The notes below the pieces were generated by a model, which was given only the letters and a program-made list of their open reading frames with translations, did not search any database and had not been told where the DNA came from. Shown here in pieces: positions 41,374 to 51,391 of a stretch of 64,000 nucleotides of DNA; within the stretch, counting starts at the first letter, position 1; the number at the start of each line of letters is the position of its first letter. Location of the stretch: contig NZ_JACXXE010000003.1 in the NCBI RefSeq assembly GCF_014764715.1, positions 248,001 through 312,000 of the forward strand, written 5' to 3'. This DNA comes from Bacillus crepusculi. GTDB taxonomy: Bacteria; Bacillota; Bacilli; Bacillales; Bacillaceae. The position numbers were made by a program, and so were the translations under genes.

Positions 41374-42180
41374 TTATCCTTTGATCCTATTATTTTGATA
41401 AGCAAAATGGTTGGTAGGCCCGTGACCAGCGCCAATATGCAGAGGATATTGAATGGCTTCATGAACAAAGGTTTCCGCTGTTTCAAAGGCTTCCTTCATG
41501 GAACATCCTTTGGCTATTTCTGCTGTTATTGCTGCTGCAAATGTACAGCCTGTGCCATGTGTATGCGGTGTATCAATATGTTCATTTGTGACTTCAAAAA
41601 AGCCTTTCCCATCATAGAGCAGGTCTGTGATCAAGCCGCCAGATGGACCGTGTCCGCCTTTGATCACGACATATTTTGTGCCGAGCTCATAAAGACGTTC
41701 TGCTGCTAGATAGCGATCCTCTTTTGTCTGAATGCGTATGCCTGTCAGCACTTCTGCCTCTGGAAGATTGGGGGTTACTGCATAGCTGACTGGCAGCAAT
41801 TGTGTTTTCATTGCAGAAACAGCGTCTTCATTTAATAAAGAAGCCCCGCCCTTTGCAATCATGACTGGATCTACAATCAGCTTCATCTCATATTGAACCG
41901 TTTTTTCAGCAACGGTGTTGATCATTTCATCACTCCACAGCATCCCTGTTTTAACGGCATCTGGCAGTAGATCTTCTGCCACTGCATCTATTTGACTGAT
42001 TAACGCCTCTACCGAAAGCGGATATATTCCATGAACACCAAGTGTGTTTTGCGCTGTAATCGCTGTGATCGCAGACATTCCGTAAACACCGAGCTCCTGA
42101 AAGGTTTTCAAATCTGCTTGAATGCCTGCTCCGCCGCCAGAATCCGAACCTGCGATTGTTAATGCCTTTTTAATCGTCAT
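41374..42180 (-). CDS. thiD: HMP-phosphate kinase ThiD
   Basis: 268-residue ribokinase-fold enzyme phosphorylating hydroxymethylpyrimidine (phosphate). Motifs: ALTIAGSDSGGGAGIQADLK at the start, DPVMIAKGG in the middle and HTHGTGCTFAAAI with the anion hole and catalytic Asp region. The start is the ATG at 42180 with GAGGG upstream. It is the last gene of the thiamine operon, overlapping nothing but lying 17 bases after thiF. Confidence 0.95.
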   Translation of the reverse strand: MTIKKALTIAGSDSGGGAGIQADLKTFQELGVYGMSAITAITAQNTLGVHGIYPLSVEALISQIDAVAEDLLPDAVKTGMLWSDEMINTVAEKTVQYEMKLIVDPVMIAKGGASLLNEDAVSAMKTQLLPVSYAVTPNLPEAEVLTGIRIQTKEDRYLAAERLYELGTKYVVIKGGHGPSGGLITDLLYDGKGFFEVTNEHIDTPHTHGTGCTFAAAITAEIAKGCSMKEAFETAETFVHEAIQYPLHIGAGHGPTNHFAYQNNRIKG

Positions 42181-42197
42181 TTCATTACACCCTCTCA

Positions 42198-43211
42198 TTA
42201 GCCAATCCACTGATGATAAATGGTTCTCGCTTTGGCAATATCACTTGTACCGTGTACAAGCGCCCTGCCATCTTTGAATAAGACGAGCTTGAACTCATCC
42301 TTTTGACAAGAAAGCAAATACGGATTTTCAAGCACATCCATCCCTGCTTTCTTTAATCGAAGGGCTACTTCATGTAAAGGTGGAGGTGTCTCTGCTGCAC
42401 TGCGGATTTGCACCGTATTACGGCCACATAGTACGTCTGCCTTCGCTCTCTTGTCATATGAGAGAAATGGATATGTCTTCAGTCCGCAGCTTGGACATTG
42501 CTCCTTCTTTAAAGACGAGACGGACCGAATGTCAGACCGTTCATTTGTCCATAAATCAAAGGATCTGATGATCGGAGTCACTTGATGCCCTGTTAAATAT
42601 TTAAGTGCATCTGCCACTTGATATGCCGCCACCTGCTGCACAACCGGACTAATAATACCTGCTGTATCACACGTCATACCTTGTGCAGGTAAATGCTCAA
42701 GCAAGCAGTGTAAACAGGGCGTCTCACCCGGTATGACAGTGAATTGAATGCCATAGCTGGCTACACAGGCTCCATAAAGAAAAGGAATTTGATGTTTGAC
42801 AGCGGCATCATTTGCGATCATTCGCACCTCAAAATTATCCGCTGCATCTACGATGATCGAAGCATCGCTAACAAGCTCATCAATATGTTGAGCAGTCACA
42901 TCAATGACAATTCCTCTAACATTGACTTCACTGTTCACCTGTTTGAGCCTTTTTTCAGCCGCCACTGCCTTTGGCAGCCGGTCCTGCACGTCTTGCTCTG
43001 TGTAAAGCTGTTGACGCTGAAGGTTGCTCCATTCAATATAATCTCGATCCAAAATGGTGACAGATCCAACGCCGGCACGAACGAGCATTTCAGCACTAGC
43101 TGTTCCAAGGGCTCCCGCTCCAATAATGACAACCTTTGAAGCGTTTAGCCGTTTTTGCCCCTCTGTTCCGATCGGCCGAAAAAGCTCTTGTCGTGAATAA
43201 CGTGTGCTCAA
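42198..43211 (-). CDS. thiF: ThiS adenylyltransferase ThiF
   Basis: 337-residue E1-like enzyme. The nucleotide-binding [20 protein letters not shown] lies near residue 30, followed by [16 protein letters not shown]. One zinc Cys pair is in [10 protein letters not shown], and the core ends with the usual domain. It adenylates the C-terminal glycine of ThiS so that sulfur can be loaded for thiazole synthesis. Its ATG overlaps the thiG stop by four bases. Confidence 0.93.
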   Translation of the reverse strand: MSTRYSRQELFRPIGTEGQKRLNASKVVIIGAGALGTASAEMLVRAGVGSVTILDRDYIEWSNLQRQQLYTEQDVQDRLPKAVAAEKRLKQVNSEVNVRGIVIDVTAQHIDELVSDASIIVDAADNFEVRMIANDAAVKHQIPFLYGACVASYGIQFTVIPGETPCLHCLLEHLPAQGMTCDTAGIISPVVQQVAAYQVADALKYLTGHQVTPIIRSFDLWTNERSDIRSVSSLKKEQCPSCGLKTYPFLSYDKRAKADVLCGRNTVQIRSAAETPPPLHEVALRLKKAGMDVLENPYLLSCQKDEFKLVLFKDGRALVHGTSDIAKARTIYHQWIG

Positions 43212-43975
43212 AACGCTGGCATCCCTTCCTGCGGACTGCTCGCTGTACCATAGTTTTTAAGTGGAATACGTCCTGCCTCGAAACCTAGTCTTCCTGATTC
43301 AATCGCCAGCTTCATGGCTTTTGCCATTTTCACAGGGTCCTTTGCGCCAGACACAGCGGTATTCAGTAATACAGCGTCAGCCCCTAGCTCCATCGCATAA
43401 GCCGCATCCTTTGGAGAACCTACGCCCGCATCAATAATGACCGGCACCTTCGCCTGCTCGATAATAAATGAGAGATTCAGAGGGTTTAGTAAGCCTTGAC
43501 CTGAACCGATTGGAGAGGCCCCTGGCATAATGGCATGGACACCGAGTTCTTCTAGTTTTCTTGCCAGTACCACATCATCTGATGTATACGGCAGTACGAT
43601 AAAGCCTTCTTCCAAAAGCATTTCAGATGCTTTCAGCGTTTCGACTGGATCTGGCAGAAGAGACCTTGAACAGCCAATCACTTCTACCTTGATCATGTCA
43701 CACAGCCCGGAAGCCTTCGCTAAACGAGCAATACGTACCGCTTCTTCCGCTGTACTTGCACCTGCTGTATTCGGAAGTAAAGTATATGTTGATAAATCAA
43801 GCTGCTCTAAGAAATTGGGCTGAGAAGCTTCAAAAATGTTCATTCTTCTCACAGCAAAGGTCAAAATTTCAGCTTCTGATACGTTTACTGCTTCCTTTTG
43901 AACCTCAAATGATGGATACTTTCCTGTACCGAGTAATAGTCTTGATGTGAATGTTTTTCCGCCAATGCGCAGCAT
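43208..43975 (-). CDS. thiG: Thiazole synthase ThiG
   Basis: 255-residue TIM-barrel enzyme making the thiazole phosphate ring from deoxyxylulose phosphate, dehydroglycine and ThiS thiocarboxylate. [14 protein letters not shown] opens the protein, the Schiff-base lysine is in [10 protein letters not shown] near 96, and [15 protein letters not shown] and [10 protein letters not shown] bind phosphate. It starts five bases after the thiS stop. Confidence 0.96.
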   Translation of the reverse strand: MLRIGGKTFTSRLLLGTGKYPSFEVQKEAVNVSEAEILTFAVRRMNIFEASQPNFLEQLDLSTYTLLPNTAGASTAEEAVRIARLAKASGLCDMIKVEVIGCSRSLLPDPVETLKASEMLLEEGFIVLPYTSDDVVLARKLEELGVHAIMPGASPIGSGQGLLNPLNLSFIIEQAKVPVIIDAGVGSPKDAAYAMELGADAVLLNTAVSGAKDPVKMAKAMKLAIESGRLGFEAGRIPLKNYGTASSPQEGMPAF

Positions 43976-43979
43976 GTTG

Positions 43980-44183
43980 TCATCCTCCTCCTACAAAGTG
44001 AACGATTTCAATCGTGTCATTTGGTTGAATTTCTACTTGTTGAAAGGCTTCTTTATCAATAATTTCTTGGTTCTTTTCGACGATCACCACACGGTTTTCA
44101 AGCTGATAGGCTGATAGCAGATCATAGATCGTTCCATTCTCTTGATCAAAATCAACAACTCTACCATTCAATTGAATTTTCAT
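43980..44183 (-). CDS. thiS: Sulfur carrier protein ThiS
   Basis: 67-residue beta-grasp protein ending in a glycine tail (IVHFVGGG), whose terminal Gly becomes the thiocarboxylate sulfur donor for ThiG. It overlaps the thiO end by four bases (ATGA) and is followed by thiG after four bases, a tightly coupled set. Confidence 0.94.
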   Translation of the reverse strand: MKIQLNGRVVDFDQENGTIYDLLSAYQLENRVVIVEKNQEIIDKEAFQQVEIQPNDTIEIVHFVGGG

Positions 44184-45292
44184 ACGAACAATGCCTCCTT
44201 TCGGTCAATGCGAAACGCATGAAGCCATTCGTCTTGTACAGGCTCGCCTAATATCAGATTGCGAATGATTTCTCCAGTAATGGGTGCAAGTAAAATGCCA
44301 TTCCGGTAATGTCCCGTTGCAAAAAGAATGCGCTCATCTTGCGGGTGTCTTCCGATATAAGGATGCCGGTCGCTAGTCGCCGGACGAAGACCTGCCCAGC
44401 ACTCTTCAATCGGCATCTCCTTGATAGAAGGCATGAGCTGGGACGCTTTTTGAATGACAGCCTCAATGCCGCCAAGTGTTGGAACAGCCTGCCAATCATT
44501 TGGCTTCATCGTTGCACCAATCACCAGCTTTCCGCTATCTCGTTGAACAATATAACAATGATCGTGGTAAATCGTGTGTGCGAGCGCTGGACCACTATTC
44601 CATACAGACACACATTCTCCTTTTACCGGATAAAGAGAATAAGATAACCCCAGCTCTTCAAAAAAGCGGCCAGACCATACACCACTTGCTATCGTAAGAT
44701 CATCACAGGTGAATGTGCCTTGAGCGGTTCTGACAGTCAATACTTCTTTGTCCCGCTTGACTTCAATCACGGGTGTAAACTCTTTGACATCTGCACCGTA
44801 CCGAACGGCCGCCTGCCATAATGCCCTGCATACCGCATAAGGCTCCACATGAACATCGTCTTCAATGAAACCTGCTCCTATGATGTGATTGGCGATTTGT
44901 GGCATACGTTTTTTTACACAGCTTGCGTCAAGCCATTGAAATGTAGACAAATGCTGCATCCGGCAAAGGGCACGTTTTTCCTCTTCTGTAAAGGCCACCT
45001 TCATAATGCCGCCCGCTGATTTTCGAATATCAATGCCTGATTCATGCTGAAGATCGACTTTTAATTTTTCATATAATGCCTGACTTGCTCTGCCTGCCTG
45101 AAAGAAAACATCCTCATGACCCTCTCCTTCAGCATGTGCACCGAGCATCCCAGCAGCCGCACTCGTCGTTTGCTTCCCTATCTCATTCGCCTCAAGTAAA
45201 AGAGCCTTCTTTCCTGCTTTTGCAAGGTGATAAGCAATTGACATCCCTATGATTCCACCACCAATGATTGCAACGTCATAATGCTTTTTCAT
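44180..45292 (-). CDS. thiO: Glycine oxidase ThiO
   Basis: 370-residue FAD enzyme oxidising glycine to the imine used by ThiG. The FAD motif is DVAIIGGGIIGMSIAYHLAK at the N-terminus. GLRPATSDRHPYIGRHP and ATGHYRNGILLAPITGE close the protein. The start is the ATG at 45292 with AAAGGAG upstream; the longer frame to 45376 runs into tenI. It overlaps tenI by 17 bases. Confidence 0.95.
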   Translation of the reverse strand: MKKHYDVAIIGGGIIGMSIAYHLAKAGKKALLLEANEIGKQTTSAAAGMLGAHAEGEGHEDVFFQAGRASQALYEKLKVDLQHESGIDIRKSAGGIMKVAFTEEEKRALCRMQHLSTFQWLDASCVKKRMPQIANHIIGAGFIEDDVHVEPYAVCRALWQAAVRYGADVKEFTPVIEVKRDKEVLTVRTAQGTFTCDDLTIASGVWSGRFFEELGLSYSLYPVKGECVSVWNSGPALAHTIYHDHCYIVQRDSGKLVIGATMKPNDWQAVPTLGGIEAVIQKASQLMPSIKEMPIEECWAGLRPATSDRHPYIGRHPQDERILFATGHYRNGILLAPITGEIIRNLILGEPVQDEWLHAFRIDRKEALFV

Positions 45293-45893
45293 AAGGATTC
45301 TCCTTTCGCTTTTTAGAAAATGCTTGCGCCATGATGCGCGGCTGATGGTGAGCGAAAATACCTGACATGACAGCAATCCCTTTCACATTCACTTGCAGCA
45401 ATTCTGGGATTCGATCAGGTGTCAATCCGCCAATAACCACCACCGGAATGGACAGCGCAGAAGTCAGTTCTTCTACAAGCTTTACACCTCTCGCCTTAAG
45501 TCCAGGTTTACATGAGGTGTCATATACGTGCCCAAACATAACATACTCTGCACCGTTTTTCTCTGCCGCTTTGGCCTCTTCTATCGAATGAACAGACACA
45601 CCCGCATGAAGGTGAGGAAACTTTTGCCTCAGCTCCTTTGGCGAAAAGCTGTGGCCTGGGAGATGTACCCGGTGAATATTGGTGAGCAGCGCGACGTCTA
45701 CTCGGTCATTGATGACCAGTTTCTCTTTCGATACACCTTCTGAAAGGAGTTGTTTCACGAGATCAACAAGCTCACTTGCTGTTTTAGACCGTTCCCGGAT
45801 ATGAATAAAGTCCACCTCAGATTCAATGGCTTTGATTTGCTTGATCAGTTCATTGATGGGAAATGAATCATTTGTCACCGCGTGGAGTTCCAT
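45276..45893 (-). CDS. tenI: Thiazole tautomerase TenI
   Basis: 205-residue TIM barrel related to ThiE, aromatising the thiazole tautomer made by ThiG. The sequence tracks B. subtilis TenI (MELHAVTND, EVDFIHIRERSK, YVMFGHVYDTSCKPGL, GIAVMSGIF). The start is the ATG at 45893, matching the family; the frame opens five codons earlier. Its first 26 bases overlap the tenA end, implying translational coupling. Confidence 0.94.
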   Translation of the reverse strand: MELHAVTNDSFPINELIKQIKAIESEVDFIHIRERSKTASELVDLVKQLLSEGVSKEKLVINDRVDVALLTNIHRVHLPGHSFSPKELRQKFPHLHAGVSVHSIEEAKAAEKNGAEYVMFGHVYDTSCKPGLKARGVKLVEELTSALSIPVVVIGGLTPDRIPELLQVNVKGIAVMSGIFAHHQPRIMAQAFSKKRKENPYEKAL

Positions 45894-46578
45894 TTGCACC
45901 AACCCCATCTAAGCACGCTGTTTGCCACGTTTCTTTTTTATACGCCATCTCCCAGAAATGGTATTCGTAGTAGCTTGAAATCACAAAATTTTCTTTCATA
46001 TTGGCGCGCACATGTTCTGGTGCTTTTTCCGCGAGTTCATCGAAGCGGTTCACCTGTTCAAAAACGAGCTCCTTAAACCAATCCCCTCCATATGTCAAAA
46101 TCCATTCTTGATAAATCGGATGGTCAGGCGTCGTTTGCTTCAGCTTTTCGCCCACCTCATAATAGAGCCAGTAGCATGGCAATAACGCGGCTAATATCTC
46201 CTCAAATCGCCCACTTTGCACAGACCGGTACATATGCGAGGTATATGCATAAGCAGTTGGAGAAGGCTTAAAGCTTTTGAGTGCTTCGTCAGAGATCTGC
46301 AAAAGCTCAGTGAACTTTCTATGAAGCGAAAGCTCTGCCTCATACGTTCCCTGCGCATGATACGCCATTCTGCCCGTCGTATGTAAGTCCTCACTAATGG
46401 CAGCCCCGTATGCTTGCATCTTTGCAAAATGAGTTAAATAATACGAATCCTGCATCACGTAATAGGTGAACCGGTCGAGTGAAAGTGTGCCATCTCCAAT
46501 CCCCTTCACAAAAGGATGCGTAAAGCTTCCATTCCACCATGTTGCTGCTGCCTCTTTACATTCCTTTGAAAAAGTCAT
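45868..46578 (-). CDS. tenA: Aminopyrimidine aminohydrolase TenA (thiaminase II)
   Basis: 236-residue helical protein that salvages degraded thiamine by hydrolysing aminopyrimidine. Landmarks: WWNGSFTHPFVKGIGDGTLS, YVMQDSYYLTHFAKMQAYGA, the middle LLPCYWLYYEVGEKL with the catalytic cysteine, and SSYYEYHFWEMAY. The start is the ATG at 46578 with GGAGG upstream. It is the first gene of the thi operon after the TPP riboswitch. Confidence 0.95.
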   Translation of the reverse strand: MTFSKECKEAAATWWNGSFTHPFVKGIGDGTLSLDRFTYYVMQDSYYLTHFAKMQAYGAAISEDLHTTGRMAYHAQGTYEAELSLHRKFTELLQISDEALKSFKPSPTAYAYTSHMYRSVQSGRFEEILAALLPCYWLYYEVGEKLKQTTPDHPIYQEWILTYGGDWFKELVFEQVNRFDELAEKAPEHVRANMKENFVISSYYEYHFWEMAYKKETWQTACLDGVGANGTPRGDK

Positions 46579-46604
46579 GTTTCTCTCCTCCTGTTTTTTC
46601 ATAT

Positions 46605-46637
46605 AAAAAAAGCCACTTTCCGCGTGGAAAGTGGCTT
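46605..46637 (-). terminator. Riboswitch-controlled terminator of tenA
   Basis: AAGCCACTTTCC-ACGC-GGAAAGTGGCTTTTTTT, a 12-bp stem between aptamer and tenA. Confidence 0.92.
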
Positions 46638-46667
46638 GGAATTTGTAAAAAGTATAGTCAAAAACCG

Positions 46668-46762
46668 CACCACTTCCCTACGCAGGTATGAACCTGTTCA
46701 GGTAATGAGGGTCTAAAAGTCGACACTTTTATCTCAGCCCTTTTAAAGGACTCCCCTAGTGG
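46668..46762 (-). promoter_or_regulatory. TPP riboswitch (THI box)
   Basis: Minus strand contains ACTAGGGGAGTCC, GGGCTGAGAT, then ACCCTCATTACCTGAACAGG and TACCTGCGTAGGGAAGT, the conserved THI-box core. Thiamine pyrophosphate binding should favour the downstream terminator. Confidence 0.96.
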
Positions 46763-46820
46763 ATCAAACATATGATGTTGTACCTCTATCTTAATCAGGA
46801 ATTGTTCATTGGTCAAGGGT

Positions 46821-48668
46821 TCATTGCAACTCTAATTGTGCTCTAAGTCCTGCCACATACTCCCTAGACCCTGACACAAGCACGCGGTCTCCGCTTCTGA
46901 GCGTCGTATCTCCGTGCGGCACTAAGCTGTCTACCCCTCTAAAAATTCGGACAAACACCAAATCGCCGGTAAACGGGAATTCCCGCAGCATGACATTATG
47001 ATACCGATGATTGTTCATTTGAATTTGATACAAAGACGTATCCTCATTTGTTAACAATCGAATCGCATCAGGTGCTTCAATTAACGCCCTCAGCACCGTT
47101 TTAGATGATAGGAAGTTAGAGAACGTATCAATGCCCGCTTCCTTCAGCGTCAGCTCAGTCTCGGCTTTGTTCACACTTGCAATGACTTGTTTCGCCCCTT
47201 CTTCTTTTGCAAATAAAGCAATTTCCTTATTTTTCGTCTCACTGCCTGTTGCAACGACGAGGACATCCTCCTGGCCAATGCCTGCCTTTCTCAGCGTCTC
47301 ATCATCGTACTGCTCAATCGCTTCAACTTCAAAGATCGAGTCGGCAAGCAGCGCTTCTTTATTTTCTTGAAACACATGCAAAATACGAATGTCATATTCA
47401 TCCTGATGCAAATCAAGTGTGACGGGTAACGTCAACTGGTTCGCACCAATAAAGGTCACACGCTTTTTTTGCTTCGCTTCCTGTTCTTTTTTAAACAGCG
47501 CTTTAAACCAAACAGGCGTTATAATACTCGTCAATACAGCAACTAAAATGAGTGCACCTGACATTTTATGATCAATGACACCGAGCCGCTCCCCAATCGT
47601 TGCAGCTGCAATGACGAGTGATAACGTCGATGTTAATAAAAAGCCGGAGCCAATGACTTTTCTCATGTCATACCATTTTTTCAAATAAAGAATGGGAATT
47701 AGCTTACTAAGCAGTAATGCAATAAAGAGTAGCGGAATCATGATCATAATGGTTGGGTCCTTGAACAGTGCCCATATATTCAAGTCCACCCCGACCATCA
47801 CAAAAAAGATCGGGATTAAAAATCCATAACCAAATGAGTCGAGCTGCTGAACCAGTTCTTTATTTGGCGAAAGAAGGGACACGAGCACACCTGCTAAAAA
47901 CGCCCCAAGAATATTTTCAGCACCGAGTGATTCAGATAAGGCAACTAAGACTATAATGAGAGTAAAGATTGCCCTTGTCCCAATTTGCACCGTTCCTTTT
48001 GACATGGACTGAAAAATGGATTTTGTCTTAAATACACGGCCAAATAAATAAAGAAGAATGCCCGCAGCAAATAATAAGAGCAGCAGCCACATGTTCCCTG
48101 TTCCATCGCCATAAATAGAGGAAAACACAGCTAGTAAAATCATCGTCACCAAATCAGCAATGACAGCTACAAGCAGAATGATTTGACCGATATTCGTCTG
48201 CATCAGCTTTTCCTCTTTTAAGGTGGGGACCACTACCCCTAATGAGATGGTGGAAATGATGAGCGTCATTAAAAAGGCATTTTGAATAAACCCTGCAAGT
48301 ACAAACGCATAGGACAGAATAAAGGAAATACAAAATACCCCAAGAAAAATAACGGTGGCTGCTTTAAACGTATTTGGTTCTTTTAAACCATTTGGAAGTT
48401 CACGTGCTTTCTTCTTTGATTCAAAAGAAGAGAAATCTATTTCAAGTCCACTTAAAAACATGAGGAAAATAAAACCGAGCATGGATAACGTATCTAGCCA
48501 TGCATCATGTTCGACAACCAGTTGAAACCCGCTTTTTCCAATGATGAGCCCCATGATAATTTCAGCGACAACGACCGGAATGGTCAGCTTAAATCGGTGC
48601 AATAAAATGGGGGTGAAAAAGGCTACGATAATAACGACAACGAGTGATGAAACAGATGTATGCTCCAT
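46821..48668 (-). CDS. yjbQ: Monovalent cation:proton antiporter YjbQ (CPA2)
   Basis: 615 residues. The first 390 form about 12 membrane helices of the CPA2/KefB type (MGLIIGKSGFQLVVEHDAWL, ESLGAENILGAFLAGVLVSL). The rest is a cytoplasmic RCK module: a Rossmann TrkA_N-like part and a TrkA_C part (FVRIFRGVDSLVPHGDTTLR). It probably exports K+ or Na+ under nucleotide control. It is followed on the opposite strand by prpE, as in B. subtilis. Confidence 0.9.
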   Translation of the reverse strand: MEHTSVSSLVVVIIVAFFTPILLHRFKLTIPVVVAEIIMGLIIGKSGFQLVVEHDAWLDTLSMLGFIFLMFLSGLEIDFSSFESKKKARELPNGLKEPNTFKAATVIFLGVFCISFILSYAFVLAGFIQNAFLMTLIISTISLGVVVPTLKEEKLMQTNIGQIILLVAVIADLVTMILLAVFSSIYGDGTGNMWLLLLLFAAGILLYLFGRVFKTKSIFQSMSKGTVQIGTRAIFTLIIVLVALSESLGAENILGAFLAGVLVSLLSPNKELVQQLDSFGYGFLIPIFFVMVGVDLNIWALFKDPTIMIMIPLLFIALLLSKLIPILYLKKWYDMRKVIGSGFLLTSTLSLVIAAATIGERLGVIDHKMSGALILVAVLTSIITPVWFKALFKKEQEAKQKKRVTFIGANQLTLPVTLDLHQDEYDIRILHVFQENKEALLADSIFEVEAIEQYDDETLRKAGIGQEDVLVVATGSETKNKEIALFAKEEGAKQVIASVNKAETELTLKEAGIDTFSNFLSSKTVLRALIEAPDAIRLLTNEDTSLYQIQMNNHRYHNVMLREFPFTGDLVFVRIFRGVDSLVPHGDTTLRSGDRVLVSGSREYVAGLRAQLELQ

Positions 48669-48830
48669 TGGCTAAAGCCTCCTAACATTCATATTTAATC
48701 TTTTAAGTCTTACGTTAAAGCATTGATTCTAACAATTGCCTAAATGAAATGAAAGCGATTTGTTATATTTTCTAAAATTCAAACTTCTTGATACCCGCTG
48801 AATTGATGAGAAAGATCAGGAGGAAATCTT

Positions 48831-49574
48831 ATGAAATTCGATATCATTGGTGATATCCACGGCTGCTACGAAGAGCTACTTACCCTTATCTACAAACTAG
48901 GATATGAACTCAAACATGGATTACCCGTCCATCCTGACAAAAGAACACTAGCACTTGTCGGTGATTTAACAGATCGAGGCCCTCAATCGGTTGCCGTCAT
49001 GCAATTTGTCATCCATGCCTATTCACATGGAGCGATTCGTTACGTGCCTGGAAACCATTGCTTTAAGCTTTATCGCTATTTAAAAGGAAATCCCATTAAA
49101 TTACTACATGGCATTGAAACAACAGTGAACGAAATAAAAAAACTGCCGCTTCCTCAAAAAAATAAATTATCACATGAATTTAAACAGTTATTTGAGAGGG
49201 CTCCACTTTATGATGTGCTGATTCCAGATGAGCTAATCATTGCACACGCAGCGATGAAGGAGCAGGACATTGGCAAGAAGCCGAATAAACAGATGCGATC
49301 ATATCTATTATTCGGTGCTGTCACAGGAGAGACTTGGCCAGATGGACGACCTGTGCGAAAGGATTGGGCAAAGGAATATAAAGGAAATTCGTGGATTGTT
49401 TACGGTCATACACCAGTGAAAGAACCTCGATTCGTGGGCAGAACCGTCAATATTGATACAGGCTGTGTTTTTGGCAATCAGCTGTCTGCTCTTAGATATC
49501 CTGAGCTTGAAACGGTCTCTGTCCCTTCATCTATGCCTTATGATGAATCTAGGTTCCAGCATTTCACCTCATAA
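48831..49574 (+). CDS. prpE: Bis(5'-nucleosyl)-tetraphosphatase PrpE
   Basis: 247-residue metallophosphatase with all PPP motifs: [39 protein letters not shown] and WIVYGHTPV. It hydrolyses Ap4A-type nucleotides; in B. subtilis it also affects spore germination. AGGAGG lies eight bases before the ATG. It is convergent with yjbO at a shared terminator. Confidence 0.94.
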   Translation: MKFDIIGDIHGCYEELLTLIYKLGYELKHGLPVHPDKRTLALVGDLTDRGPQSVAVMQFVIHAYSHGAIRYVPGNHCFKLYRYLKGNPIKLLHGIETTVNEIKKLPLPQKNKLSHEFKQLFERAPLYDVLIPDELIIAHAAMKEQDIGKKPNKQMRSYLLFGAVTGETWPDGRPVRKDWAKEYKGNSWIVYGHTPVKEPRFVGRTVNIDTGCVFGNQLSALRYPELETVSVPSSMPYDESRFQHFTS

Positions 49575-49610
49575 AAAAACCCGACCCTGTTTTGCAGGTC
49601 ACCGGGTTTT
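49572..49610. terminator. Bidirectional terminator
   Basis: AAAACCCG-ACCCTG...GCAGGTCAC-CGGGTTTT between prpE and yjbO. Confidence 0.85.
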
Positions 49611-50517
49611 AATTGTTTAAAAGCAATGCTTTCATGTCATCTGGTAATGGAGCCGAAAAGGTCATTTGCTCACCTGTCATCGGATGAGGAAAGACAAGGG
49701 TTTCACTATGCAGCGCCTGCCGATCTATCCGCTCGGTCGTTCCGCCATACAGCGTATCTCCGATGAGTGGATGACCGAGATATTGCATGTGCACACGAAT
49801 TTGATGCGTTCTTCCAGTTTCAAGTACAAGAGACACATCCGACATGTTCAAATCAGCGTTTACCTGTCGCACTGTATAATGCGTCACTGCTTCCTGGCCA
49901 GTCTCATCGACCATTCGCTCAATGATACTATCCCCTTTACGGGCAATTTTTGCTCGAATGGTGCCCTGTTTTTCTGTGATCAAGCCATGTGTAAACGCTC
50001 TGTACGTTCGCTTGACCGCGCCACTTTTTTGCGCCTTTGATAACAGGCTATGGGCAAATCGATGCTTGGCCACAAGCATGACACCAGATGTATCACGATC
50101 AAGACGGCTCACCAAATGAACCGTTAGCCGAACAGACTGCTCAGCATAATGGTACAGCAGACCATTCGCAATACTATGCTCTGGGTGCTCTTTAGAAGGA
50201 ATCGATGGAATAAATGGCCTTTTATTCAGCACAAGGACATGCTCATCCTCAAATAAAATATCCAGCGGAATCGGAGCAGGCTTCAGCCCTTCACTCACCT
50301 TTTCCTCAGGAAATAAAATGGTGAGCCTGTCACCCTCATGCAGCTCGCACTTCACGGTGACATGCTCTCCATTAATGAGAAGGTCACCGCCATCAAATTT
50401 AATATCTGTCAGCATTCTTTTTGAAATGCCAAGATCGATTAAATAGTCCTTTAAGAGCAGCCCCTTTTCTTTGGCTGTCATGGTTTTGGTTAACGTAAAG
50501 TATTTCAGCGAGAACAA
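49609..50517 (-). CDS. yjbO: RluD-family pseudouridine synthase YjbO
   Basis: RNA pseudouridine synthase. An S4-like RNA-binding segment lies first (KDYLIDLGISKRMLTDIKFD). The catalytic Asp is in HLVSRLDRDTSGVMLVAKH, and LETGRTHQIRVHMQYLGHPL binds RNA. The start is unclear: the frame opens at 50568 inside nadF. I chose the TTG at 50517, whose nearest GGAG is rather far; a CTG three codons later or the ATG at 50481 are alternatives. It follows nadF tightly in the nadF-yjbO pair. The RNA target is unknown. Confidence 0.85.
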   Translation of the reverse strand: MFSLKYFTLTKTMTAKEKGLLLKDYLIDLGISKRMLTDIKFDGGDLLINGEHVTVKCELHEGDRLTILFPEEKVSEGLKPAPIPLDILFEDEHVLVLNKRPFIPSIPSKEHPEHSIANGLLYHYAEQSVRLTVHLVSRLDRDTSGVMLVAKHRFAHSLLSKAQKSGAVKRTYRAFTHGLITEKQGTIRAKIARKGDSIIERMVDETGQEAVTHYTVRQVNADLNMSDVSLVLETGRTHQIRVHMQYLGHPLIGDTLYGGTTERIDRQALHSETLVFPHPMTGEQMTFSAPLPDDMKALLLNN

Positions 50518-50525
50518 CCTCTTTC

Positions 50526-51326
50526 TTATTCTCCTTTTCCGATAAAGGAATCTTGCACCCTTTTCCAAAACGGAAATGGTCTAAATCGGGCAAAACGAAC
50601 ATTCTCGTCTGCCACCCGGCATTGAATAGATTTAACATCTTTATGAAGCAGCGACAAATGATCAATTGTTACCTGAAAATCAACATCATTTATTGGTTTG
50701 ATCACACAGGTGTGATGATCTGGCAAAATAAGCGGTGAACCGACCGTCCGGAATACTCTGTTGTTGATTGAGGCCATTTCTGCAAGCTGAATAGCTCTAA
50801 TGGAAGGATGAATAATGGCGCCCCCAAGTGCTTTATTATAGGCCGTACTGCCAGATGGTGTAGACAAACAAAGACCGTCACCTCTGAAAGTTTCAAAAAG
50901 CTGACCTCTAATTTCAACATCTGCCACAAGCGTACCTTCCATGCTTTTAATCGTACATTCATTCATTGCTAAATACTTCTCTTCCCGGCCGCCGTCGTTG
51001 TATCTGACGATGACTTCAAGAATCGGATATTCCACAATATGATAAGGCGTTTTGGCAATTGCTAGGACAAGCTTTTCGATTTCACTTGGCACCCAATCAG
51101 CATAAAAGCCGAGATGACCTGTATGAACTCCGACAAAAGCTGTTTCATTCAGGCGGTTGCTATAGCGGTGAAAGGCATATAAAAGGGTTCCGTCTCCACC
51201 AACAGTAATGACAAGATCCGGTTCCTCTTCATTTAATTCCATTCCAAAATCTAATAAGTAGGTCTGAATTTTATTTTTGAGTGTGTCAGATACAGAATTC
51301 CCTTTCGAAGAAACTGCAAATTTCAT
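50526..51326 (-). CDS. nadF: NAD kinase
   Basis: 266-residue ATP-NAD kinase making NADP. The diagnostic [15 protein letters not shown] lies near residue 45, and [20 protein letters not shown] binds the substrate. AAAGGAG lies before the ATG. The order sasB-nadF-yjbO is as in B. subtilis, linking (p)ppGpp synthesis and NADP supply in one unit. Confidence 0.96.
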   Translation of the reverse strand: MKFAVSSKGNSVSDTLKNKIQTYLLDFGMELNEEEPDLVITVGGDGTLLYAFHRYSNRLNETAFVGVHTGHLGFYADWVPSEIEKLVLAIAKTPYHIVEYPILEVIVRYNDGGREEKYLAMNECTIKSMEGTLVADVEIRGQLFETFRGDGLCLSTPSGSTAYNKALGGAIIHPSIRAIQLAEMASINNRVFRTVGSPLILPDHHTCVIKPINDVDFQVTIDHLSLLHKDVKSIQCRVADENVRFARFRPFPFWKRVQDSFIGKGE

Positions 51327-51391
51327 GAATTCTTCTCCTTTTCCACCTTGCTGCTATGAGAGGGCAGCATCATATTTGATCAAGCTTAGGC